From Nageia nagi (taxonomy: Eukaryota; Pinophyta), in assembly GCA_050084985.1 (NCBI GenBank), contig JBITNC010000001.1, positions 169,384,001 to 169,448,000 of the forward strand: DNA of 64,000 nt, in the 5' to 3' direction. The stretch's first letter is position 1; each line of letters starts with the position of its first letter. Below are positions 12,801 through 24,800 of this stretch, in pieces. The translations under genes and the position numbers were made by a program. The notes beneath the pieces are model-generated. The model was not told the DNA's origin. It did no database searches and saw only the letters and a program-made list of their open reading frames with translations.

Positions 12801-15800
12801 AAAAGTACCATTAGCAATCACATACTTGAAAAAGGATGCATAACAAGCTATTCATTTGAAATTGAAGCAAAAACAACATCCTCTTGAAAATAATTCCACA
12901 AATGGATCTTACAAAGGTTTGATACTATTAATAATGGAACTCATATGGTATTTCTGAAGAAGCTAAAAACAGGGTTTGAAAGGACCCATACTCTTATACA
13001 ATGCAAAAGAAGGCTTGCTAGGTATTAGTTACTTGGAAACCATCAACCAACTTTACGAAAGAAAAGATAAAACAAGCTGAAAAGTGGGGATTTTAGTTCG
13101 TAAATATTATATACATTATTGGAATTTGTTTTGCATCTTACTAGGAAAATGTGGTTGATTATGACAAGAGCTGTTAGCTAGTAAATAATATTTGTATTAT
13201 TGGAAATTTATTATGCAACTTGCCATAGGCAATTGATTGATTAGGGCCACTATATGCACCATTAGTTGGTTGGATTGGTATGTTTCCAACAATCAATTTG
13301 AATTCTTGGAAACAAGTCAAGGTTTATTCAATTACTTCTACATCTAGGTTTTGTGGTCTAACAAGGATAGGAAAAAAATGATGAATTAGCAACTGCTTTA
13401 AGCTTTATGGTGTGTATATGTAAATTGGGGTAGAATGTTGTCCAAGAACAAATACAAATATTTAAAAACAAATTATGGTTAGATTATTAATGTATTTGCC
13501 CATTATTTCCACTTTAAAAAAAATATGTAAACAATTCGTAGCGGTACCTTATATCCTCATAATAATTTGTTGAAGAATAAACAAAGGCACATTCAAGCAT
13601 CCATGAAATATAGAGGCACTTCAAAACATAAAGCACAATAAGTGAGATCGAAAATTAATGGAAAACTTCAAAAATGCGTTTTGTGCTCTATGCATTCATC
13701 AATTTGATTGATGACCAAAACATTATAGTCTCACCTGTTATAGAACATTTTCAAACTAGAGGGTGGCAAGTTGGATCGACCATTTGTGGTGAGAAAAATC
13801 TAGAAAAAAGATATGCACAAAAATGATAATGATTGTCAAGGAAAATGGTATAAAGTGCCAAAACAATAGAAAAAAGGCATGTAACCTTGAAATATGCACG
13901 AAAATGGCAGTGATTGTCACGATATACGAGCAATACAAATTCAACAAAAAGATGCAATTTTGAATAGGTGTTGGCCTGAAAGTATCAAGGACAAGAGTAG
14001 GTTAGGTAGCATCATGAACAACTGTTGAATCGATATAATTAACAAATGTGTGCCCACTCAATATCATCACAAGCATGCGTTGGCCCGGTGACATCACAAA
14101 TAGGGCACCTGGTAGCATCACAAACATATGTTGACCTAGTAGCATCACGAGCAGGTGTCGACTTGGTGACAACACAAATAGGTACTGACCGAATAGCATT
14201 GTGAATAGGTGCTAGCATGGTAGCATCACTCATAGGTGTCATCCTGGTAGCAACATGAACAAGTGTCAACTTGGTAGCATTCATGAACGATGCTGACTTG
14301 GTAAGTGTCGGCTTGATATCATACACGAAAAGGTGTTAAATCAATATCTTTCACGAATAGGTGCTGACTTGGTAGCATTTATAAATAGTACCGACTTGAT
14401 TGCAAGGAAGGCTATTGTTGAACCGAATGTAGAGAAACATGTGGTCGACCTAGTTGCTGAAGAGGAGGTAGTTGTCAACTTGGTTTTGCAAAATCTTTAC
14501 TTCGACAAAGAAAGTTCTTAAAAGACTTACCACTTCTCCAACAAATAATACGATCAATGTGTGAGAGTTCTGAATCTTTGCACCACTTTTCATACAAGGG
14601 TCAAAGAACATTTCTACTAAGTTGAAGATCACATGCAAATTGGCAGTTGTTCAACTCCATTAATATTGGAGGAGTCTTTCGATGGGACCTTTTCTGTAAA
14701 GAGATCTTTTGAAAAATATTCTACAAAAGAGTAGGTCGATGTTGAAATTCAACCTATGCAAAGAGAGGAAATAAGAAATGGGATACAAAACCCTGTGCCC
14801 TTAATCTGTTGAAGAATTTGTAGTATTCTTAAAATATACTCAAGTGCAAATTAGCAAAATAATTATCAAATTATATCAAAATCTACCCTTAAGCATGCCA
14901 CGTTTGAACTAGGGCATCAAATTCATGCAAAAATAAGCCAGGAATGCCAACGACTCACTTCCGAGGCATTAGTGATACCAAATTGCCCAACGTTATGCAC
15001 TAGGGCCTTATACACAATGCCAAACTAGCTCAAGAATGCCAACGAATCACATATGCAAGCATAAACATACATAGTAGTCCAACATTGCACGCGTAGAAGC
15101 ATACACATCAAATATGGAGACAAATACTGAGTTCCAAGTATGCCATGACAATATTATTGATGAGCAAATGAGTACAATACTGAATTTGCCCAAATGGCTC
15201 AACATTTGCTGCCAAGGAGCCAACTAGGGCATACATTGAGCTGAGATAGACTCTGAAACTGAGGTAGAACAACCACCTTCTACTAGATCTATGGATGCCT
15301 CACTGAAGGGCTCCCTCACAAACTAGCTCCTAATGAAGAGAACAGGTGTGGTTCCGGAATGCCATCGAATGGATATAAAGATGAAGACCGCTTGTGGACA
15401 CCTCAGGGTAGTGCAACCTCACTCGCACGAACAACTCTTCAACCGTGTAAAACAGAAGGTGACCTATGCCTCTTACGCTCTCCTTGTACACTGTGCTCAA
15501 GGTTGCTTGACATCGCCAAGACTTTGGTAGCTTTAAAGAGAAGGGTTTCAATATCGAATTCAGTCTATCTCTGGATTGAGGCTCCTTAGCCTTATGTAGC
15601 TCATCGTTGGATCTGGATCTCACCTAGGAGTCTTTCCCAATCTCTCTAATCTCAATGTTGGCGTCCTAGAGGCCCAAGATATCCAACATGGGTGCGTAGG
15701 GGTCAAGCATGCTGAACGTGGATACCTAGGGGTCATTAATGCCAATGTGGGGATCCAAGGTGCCACGAATGCCTATGTGGGTGTCCAAGGTGCCACGCAT

Positions 15801-18800
15801 GCCAACGTGGGTGTCCAAGGTGCCATGCATGCCAACGTCGGAGTCCAAGGTGCCACGTGGGTCTAGGAGTCGTGTGGGTGCAAGGGGGTCATCATGGGCC
15901 AATGTGGGGGTCTAGGAGTCTCCTCATGTGTACAAGTACTTCCAAATCCAACGTTGGGCAAATAGGTGCTTATCCATGTTCTTGGTGCTAAACAGGCCTT
16001 GGGATTCCCACAATCATCTTTGGGATCTCCAAGTATATTAAAAGATAAATAAAATAACATATCCTAGCTTGGGAAGAAAACGTCCCTCATGGGGCTCACA
16101 AGTGGGTCCAATGGACCATTATAATTCTATCCCAAGGAATTAACAATAATTATGTGAGAAAGTAAATATTTACAAAAAGGGACTCCATAGGATTTCAAAA
16201 TTAATTAATTTTTACAAAAAGGGAATGTTACAGAATTCATGCTTCATCAATATGAAACCCTCTTCTTGACCTTCTCTAATCAGATTCCTCTTTATCTCAC
16301 TGACTATGGAGGTCTTTTTCTGATGAGGAGGATGAAAGGTGTTGGTATCTTTTTCTTTTCTCACCCAAAACATGCACAAGACTTGGAGGAAACAACGTTA
16401 CTTGTTTCTGCCTGAAAAGATTGGTGACCCCAAGCGCTCACATGGAATATGGTCTAGGGCATAGTGGATAGAGATGCATGTTGTTAACTGTATACAAGGG
16501 AAATACACACCGTCGGAGTTCTTTTCCACAACGAAGAAAGACTGCAAATGTGAATGAAAGCAAAGAAAGGTCACAAATATAGGGACAAACAGAGGGACAA
16601 GTGCATAGGAATATAAACAAAGATGAGCTTATGAAGACAAGTGTCTTGGTAGGTCATCTTCGGATTCATTAAGGAAAGTATACTCACTATCAAGCCAGGC
16701 AACAAATAGCAATATGTGTTCAAATCACTACCAGACGAGAGCACGAAGCTATAGGGTCTTGGTGGAAGACTCAGTGAAAAAAGGGTAAATGGAGTGAGGG
16801 TGTGAGTACAAAGACCTAACCAAATGGTATAGAGACAAGCTATGAGCCTTAGAATACATTCACTTGTGTGCAAACCATGCAATGACCAGCTTAAACTACT
16901 TTGTCAAATATTCAATAAGGAACTTTAAGAGGAAAACTTATTAAAACCAAATAACATGCATGATCCCACAAATGATAATCTCCATAACATTTGCTTTATA
17001 ATCTTACTCTTGAAAGAAATCCATTCATGATGATATTCAATGACATAATATGCATAGAACCCCTTATGCAATGGGATTTTGAAATCTTTCGAATGCAAAT
17101 TCACAAATATGCAAAACCTTTACAGATAGGTAATAGTACGCAAAAATGGCACATATGTTATGTTCTTCAGCTTTACAAATGTAAAAGTCCTCAATTTTTA
17201 CAAATGCAAAACCTTACATATGCAACAATCCAAACATACGTAAAAATCTTGTTACACGCATCCAAAATGTAGAAATCCTCAATTATAATAGGTGCAATAG
17301 TCTCAAAATTTCTCACATATGCAAAGATTCTATTACGTGCATCCAAATGCAAAAGTCCCAAATGCCAAAATCGCCTTCTACATGGCCTTGATGGGGTATA
17401 AATAGGCCATCAGAAGTGTTGCCCTAAAGGCATCAAATCCAATATGGTGTGCACTTCACATAAAATGATGCAAGTGGCATTTAAAAATTGATAAAATATA
17501 AATGCCACTACCAAAATGCATTTAATCAGATATGCAATAAATGTCTGACATCTAAATCGGTAGGAGCAAAATCTCATCCTTGCATCGATCAGAGTCATAA
17601 ATGAGTCTGATAGATTTGATCTGGTGGGAGCAAAACCTCATCCCTACACCAATCAAATCAAGTAAATAAAGTCTGACAAATAACAACCATAGTCAAATAT
17701 GCATTTAACAAGAGAAAGATTATCGTAGACAGAATCTGCAAATGGATCGGATCTAGGCTAGATCTGATATGGTACCGACGGAGTTCCACTCGTCATTGGT
17801 GAGATCGTACGACTTGATGGTCTCCTCCAAGAACACCACGATTTTTCTTACACCCTTGGAGATCATGCCAACGATGTTATCGTTCTATCAAAAATAGTCC
17901 CTAATCTGTCTGGATGTAGCTTGCATGTGGTATCTCCAAATGACCATTTGTCTCTTATGGACGATGGGATGCCCTGCCTTCAGCAAACTGAGGTCATCGA
18001 TGTCTAGATGCTCCTGGATCAAATTTTGTGCCCCTGCCAATACCGCCTCCTTCCTCACGCTGTTATCCTCCCCCTGGAACCTGAACTGGTAGACATGCGC
18101 TCATTTGCTCCTCGACCTCCTTCCTCAAGGGGATTTTGAGTTTCAAGACTGCATTGCACTTCTCAAGTGCATGCTTCAGCTAGTTGTGATGATATGTAAA
18201 CTCATGGCAGTAGACCAGTTTCTTGGGCTTGTTAGCGAAAACTTGCTGCAGGTGGGAGACGTTGGGGACGTAGCTGTCCAACTTGTCAAGGTGTGTTGTG
18301 ATTTGGGACTTAAGTCCCGAATTTCAATACCTTCGAGGAGGCTGTAAATTTGAGAAGACAACTTCTCAAAGGTCTCCATCATCTCCGTTTTCAACTGCTC
18401 CATCAACTCCCATCCTTTATGGAACGAGGTTTGCTTCCTCAGATCAAGAGGGGTGGTATTGATGTTTTGGAATTCCTTAATGATTTTCTTGTTGGCCATG
18501 AGCTCCTTCTTCAGCCTCTTCACCTCCTTTTTGGCTTCATAGTTCTCTTGTTCCATGATTGTAGCGTTCTGAGTTACTATGTGCTTGCGGGCTATCAATC
18601 CCAACTTTACAAGCATCTTAAACGTCTCAATCACATAGTCTTCTGCCCTCTGAGGATGCTTCTCCTTGGAATAGCAATGACTGATGGAGATCTTCTGGGA
18701 GGTAGAAACAAATGTATCAACTCTTCTAATCTTCTTACCAACGAAGAGCTCTTCTTCATCCTCAAAACGTAGATCCTAATCTATCTCCTCATCATGAGCC

Positions 18801-21800
18801 GTACTTGTACTGAGGGCTCTAAGGCAGACATCTAGGTCAAGGTTTGGATGTTCGCTTGCTGGTTGGGGAGGAAGCCTCTTCACCAACAATCGGCCTTTGC
18901 TAACCTTATTGACCTCTTTAGTCAGAGTAGTCTGAACAAGGGCAATTTCCTTACCTTGGTGTTCGTCCTGCTTTCTCTTCTTTTTTTGCTCCTCGGTCTC
19001 CACTTCGTCTTTTTCATCTCCTCCATCAACACCAATGGATATGCCTTTCTTTCGTGGTTGAGGGGATCTCTCATGGTTGGTCCTCTTCACAGAGGGTTTC
19101 TGGAAGACAAAGGCGACCTCTTTCTATGCGTGGCAGGAGAGGGCTTGGAGGCACCCACCTCTTTGGGACACTTTACTCCAACAATCTGGACCTCATCATC
19201 ATAGGTCCCGACGTCCACAATCTCATCATCATCTGGGAGAGTTTCAATCTTCGTTTCATTAGGTGCGGAAGCACCTACAGTTACATCATCTTGCTTAGGG
19301 TACTGCTCATCAACAACAACATCATCATCATCTTCTTCTTCTTCCTCACCACGACTCTCATCATCACTTTCTTGGCTCTTTGTCTCTTCTTTGGTGCCTT
19401 CTACTGTACGACCGGGTTCCTCATCAGTCTTTTCATCAGAAGAAGTGGAATGCTTGGAAGAACTGGAACTTGGTTGCAGTTGGGTAACCTTTTGTCCACA
19501 TCCAGGAGGACGAATGGGTCTGGAAGGAATCTCTTATGTGGGTGAATCATCGGCACAGGCCTCCTCCAGCATGCTTAAGGGGATAGTGCGATAGCCAGCA
19601 TTTCTCAAATCGGCCATCACTACACTGCGTTTGCTAGGTCCTGTTGTGCCTTACACAACTCGCCCCTTAAATTTTGCAATTTCAGGGACCCTTGACAATT
19701 TGAAGCCTTGAATGTCAAGTCAAAACCATTCCCCCTCATCTCTAGTAAATTTGAAATTAAGCCCATAACCTTGATATTGAAGTGCAATCGCCTATCCAGC
19801 CCTAGCCATCTCAAACCATATAGTAAAACCCTCGTAAATCGACTAAGTCTGGCCTAGTGTAGATTAGGTCTAGGTGGTATACAGAAGTCCAAGTCAAGAT
19901 TCAAGCCGAAATGAACGGACTCAGGCTTCTCCCAGGCTTGGCGCATGCTCCAGGAAGACAAGATTGTGTCTTTTTGGGATGTGCACCTAGCCTGGAAGGA
20001 AGCCTGGCTTCGAAATTAAGTCCCAAAATGCAAACTGGGCCACTCCTTGACCCAACACATGCCATGAAAAGACAAAATCTTGTCTTTTTGGGACATGTGC
20101 CAGGACAAGAAGGATCTTAGGACAAATCAAGCCTGGAAAAGGACAAGTTAGTGCTTGAGAAGGCTGGTGCGGGCCTCAAAAAGACAAAATCTTGTCTTTT
20201 TGGAGCATGCGCCCAAGCTCGAAGGTTGCTTGGGAAGATTTGGAGCCCAGAAAGAAGAAATACACTCACCTAAGGGGCTTGCGCATGCCTCGAAAAGACA
20301 CAATCTTGTCTTTTTGGAGCATGCGCCTAGCCTAGGAAGCCCCCCAGATGGGATGAAATGGAGAATTTGGCTAAGGCACGGAGTTTTGAAGCGTGGAACA
20401 CAATCTAGCATGGCTAGAGGGATTGGCGCATGCCTCCAAAAGACAAAAACAAGACTTTTTGGAGCATGCGCGCTTGGGAAAGCACCAGGGCAGAGCAAGT
20501 ATGGGAAAATGACTAAGTCCAAGGATCAGGAGGCCAAAACAAAGCAAATCTGACCATTTTCAACCTAGCGCATGCCACAGGAAGACAAGATTGTGAATTT
20601 TGGGAGTATGCGCCTAGATTGGGGAAGCTGAAGAATTTGGAGGGAGTTTCAAAAAGACAAGATCCTGTCTTTTGAAACCATGCGCCAGGTTTGGGAGGGA
20701 CCCTGGGTCAAGTTAGGAGGTGAAAATGAGCAAGTCGAACCCCAAAGAATTAAGCACCAAGCGAAATCAGGCTCAGGACGGTGCTCTAGGGTCAAGTTGG
20801 ATGAGCAGGAACACTAGGAAGGCCAATGTTGGGAATGCAGCCACCCCAGGGGTTGGCGCATGCCTCAAAAAGACAAAACCTTGTCTTTTGGGAGCATGTG
20901 GTAGGCCAAAAGAACCTCTAAAATCCTGACAATTGGTCCCGGATGGTCAGGAATAGGGTTTCAAAAGGGCACACATCTCGAGGTCAGCCACTTCAATGGT
21001 TGAGATGTCTTCCTCCAAAACCTAGCTGACTAGGGTTTTCAAAATGCCCACATCAGCTATAAATATCAACTTGGGGATCTCATTTCCCCAAATTCAAATC
21101 GCACTCCTCTTTTACACTTGCTTGGGAGGCTTGGGAGGCTTGCGCAAGAGATATAGGAGATTAGGAGGAAGACGTGGGGGTTGTAGGCTTTTCCCAAAAA
21201 AAAAAAGCAACACATCACCCTGGAAGATCCCCGTCATTTGTCAGGGCATCATGACTAGTTCCAAAAGCAATTCAGCCAAGGATTATGCACGAGATCTGGA
21301 ATACATCAAGCAAGAATGCCTCATCACCATATGTGAGAGACAAGAACCCTTGCCCCAGGGGGCTAAATTCTCCAAAAACGGGTTGGCCACTATTGGGGAC
21401 ACAGACTGGCAGAAGGTGGATCCGATGCAGATGAGGGAGAAGATCAAGAACAAACCCATCGGTGAGTTGAAACTAGACATTGTCTTCTTCTTCGAGCTCT
21501 TGACTTGTACATTCATCCCATTCACAGCTCCGTTCCCAGAGTTGTGTTTGGAAGTTGGCCAGCATTGGAAGATGGGTGAGAGAGTGCTCCGAGACATCAA
21601 GGGCAACGTCATGATGGACTTCAGCCCTGAAGGCATTAAGAAGGCATTCCAGTGGACGGTGGAAGGCAACTTTGAATACACAGAAGAGGAGTCGTTGGCA
21701 TGCTATCGGGACACCAACAGGGCAGCCGAAGCAATCAAGAGTTGGATGTTCGAGGAGCACCATGGTTTGAAGGGTAATGCACTTATCAATGCCCCTTGCT

Positions 21801-24800
21801 CCCACTTCTGCTCTTCTATTGAATTGGTGATCCTCATGTTTTCAAGAGTTCTTGGGAAGGAGTGTTAGAATTTATAATGAAATATTGTGAATATCTAAAC
21901 TCCTTGTAAATTCAATTAATCACTTAAAGGATATGTAGATACCTTAAGGGATTAATTGAATTCTTTATTATGTGTGGACTTTGACCTTACCATGGGGTTA
22001 GTTGGTAGGTTAAAGTTAGGTCATACATTTATTGTAACCCTAACCTTACCCTTGGGTTAAAGGGAGGTTAGGGAGGTGCTCTCAAGCTATAAATAGAAGG
22101 CCTCTCCTCTTGTAACATAACTAAGTTTTTGGAGTAAGATTACTCTACTAGTTTGTGTAGGAGAGGAAGAGAATTGTAGTAAGAGGTGCATAGATTGAGA
22201 ATTGAGAACTAGTTGTGGATGTACTCCCAAGGAGGAAGGAATCACATTATATTTGTGTTATCTTGTGTGAATGGTGTTATTAGTTTGTAGATGTATGATT
22301 GAGTTTCCTATAGTCTTGGACCTTGAGGATTAGAGTAGGTCTAATTCCTTCAAGGAGGATGCATCCAAGCTCCGAAAGGAGTTCTTTGGCTTCATTGTGG
22401 AGATAGCTCGGGGAAAGAAGATCAAGTGGAGCAAAGTGTTAAGTGACAGTATCATGGACCAATTGTCATCATTAGGAACCACACACGAGTTCTACCTCAA
22501 CTCCTACCTAGTATAACTATTACTGCATGGCCAACAGAGGCCCACAACTTGAGGAGAGGCGGACTTGATCACAAAGGGAACATACGCAGTGTGGAATTGC
22601 TATCCTAAATGGAAGATTGAGAGAAGATGGGAAGACTTCATGATGAGGAGTGATGGATGGGAGTACGAAGTTTACAAGGAGCTTAAGGGAGAGATTACTA
22701 TTGCTAGGATCTCCAACGCAGCCCAGGATGCGTTGAGAAGACATGGAGACTTCTTCACCCACCACCAACACTACTCTTACATCCGTCTCTATGGGTCGGC
22801 CGTGGAGCCTTATCAACTGCCTTGGTACGTAAGCAATCAGATGTTTCTGATGGAGATGACGAGGTAGTTAGTCTACTTGCATGAACATGTTTAGCAAAAG
22901 AAGTTGGCCACTTCCGATCTACCGATTATAGTTGGGGAGTATCAGTGTAGAGCTTGGGCGGATGTGACTTCCATGATGGAGGAGTTGGCGAAGTACAACT
23001 TCCCGAAGATACCGATCGCCAATCATTATGACCCTCAACATTGGATTCACGATTTTTACATGAAGGAGAGGAAGAGAGCTTACGAGCATAGACCACTTAG
23101 AGATGAAGAGCCATTCTGGAACATCAATGCCAAAGTGTAAGTGAAGAAGATCTACGCCAAGATGCAAGAAGAGGCTCAGAGGCAACAACTGGAGGTAGAG
23201 GCTTCAATTCACAAGAAGTTGTCTCAATCTCGGGGCAAGAAACCACATGGGTCTACTTCCAGGGTCACTCAGTTTACACCAATGATTGGAGAACTTGTTG
23301 GACAATATGCCTCCATGCATGGGAAGGCCCAAGTTGAGTAGGTAGCACATTAGGTTAGGGAGATGGTTGATGAACATGACGTGAGGGAGTTGGAGCATTT
23401 GGCCATCGATAAGGTGGTGAGATGTGTGAGGAACCAAAGATCGGATCCGACTCCGCCCCAGAGGCCAGCAAGGATAGCAGTAACGCATCCATCCTCAACC
23501 ATTCCATGATCAAGATCAGAATCCTCAGGACCCCAATAGGAAGACCATGGCACCCCTCATGGAGAACAAACAGATAGACAGGAAAATGGTGACTAACAAA
23601 GCATGCTTGAGGAAGGGGAATATGAAAGTATTCCGCAAGACGAGTCAGAGGAAGGGTCAGGAGATGAACACGAAGCCAGTAACGTTCCAGAAAGAGATAT
23701 ACAAGATGCATAGGGTGAGGAAGAACCATCAGTGGAGATCTTGAACGACACCCATAATCATGCCACCTCAGAGCCATCAACCTCCCAAAGGAAGGATAAA
23801 GACCTCGCTCCGTAGTCAATGCTGAGGATAACCCAATTGAAGAGAGGATCCCAGTCCAAGTTGTCGGTAACACCAGGGGAAACTGCAGGGCAAGGTGAGA
23901 GGCCTTTGAAGAAGATTTGGAACAATGCAGACGTTTCAGAAGTAGTTGTTGAGACCCATCAGCCTCCATCCAATGTTGAGTGGGGAGTAGACATAGATGA
24001 GTGTCTTGATGTTTTCAACATGGACGTGGGAGAAGAATTCAGACCTAGAGGGATAGGAGATCAGGTTGGAGAGAGTTCCACTCGCTTGGGGAAGAGTCAG
24101 ACCTACTTACATATGACAAAAAATGCAATGTGCATCAAGACCATAGTGGCAGACAAGGACAACCCCTAGGGTCTTGGAGACTCGAGGCAAATAAATTAGA
24201 TCATCAACACGAGCCCAATTGGTGTGACTGGCAGAAAGCATGCTATTATTTCGAATACTAAGGCAATAGCCAAGGATGGGTTGTTGAAGGAAAAAGAGAT
24301 AAAGAGCTTGACGAAGGAGTTGGTAGCCCAGAGGAGATTGACTCATGAGTTAGAGTCCACCAAAGAACCCACAAATGAACTCAAGAAGGTAAGACCTCTC
24401 AAAGAAGGAATGATTGTTGTGAAACAAGAGGTGATAGAAGAGGCCTTAGCAGTATTGAGACGATTCATCGATACCCTCCACCAAATCTCGTTCGCAGAGG
24501 AGCAACTGAGGTATATTGTCATCGAAAGGGTCAGGCTACTCAGGATCTTAGACTCCTAGAAACCCATGATACTAAGATACGAGGCAATGCATACTCAGAG
24601 ACTCGAGGACAGTTTTGTGAGGGCTATTGGTTCTATTTGGGTGTAAATAGCCAGGTACATACCCGTTTCCAGGAGACGAATCAAGGGGTGACCGTATTTA
24701 ATGACAAGGTCCATGCATGTATGGAACGGATGGACTTTCAGGTACAATTCTTGGAGGAAGACGCCACCATTCGAGAAGCAGATGAGGTAGTGGCTGAGGT

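Larger units (their letters stand above)
13505..16345 (-). pseudogene. Penelope-like element, left copy (minus strand), interrupted
   Basis: Second copy of the element at 33880-35680, in the opposite orientation. Read on the minus strand from about 16345 it encodes the post-catalytic RT piece FHPPHQKKTSIVSEIKR followed by REGQEEGF, then continues after the interruption at 16232/14819 into the 3' part with the 27-bp minisatellite. It ends near 13505 at the same point as the right copy (AATTCGTAGC block). The upstream RT core is missing. A 1,414-bp solo LTR (14819-16232) splits it. Small frames at 13751-13957 and 14450-14638 are its degraded 3' region, not genes. Confidence 0.75.

Noticed and set aside
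15330-15623. Overlapping ORFs of 65-97 codons on both strands
   Set aside because: Inside a non-coding solo LTR; no domain.
18350-19545. Plus-strand ORFs of 118-163 codons
   Set aside because: Antisense to the acidic and coiled-coil region of the minus-strand LTR ORF; their Leu/Phe/Ser-rich sequences are the complement of Glu/Lys codons.
19911-20929. Repeat array resembling a CRISPR, and several short ORFs on both strands
   Set aside because: The units are palindromes with variable spacers inside a plant LTR, in a eukaryotic genome with no cas genes; the ORFs are open only because of the repeats.
23355-23969. 204-codon minus-strand ORF
   Set aside because: Lies antisense to the LTR ORF; no recognisable motif, and the plus frame aligns with the homologous copy.
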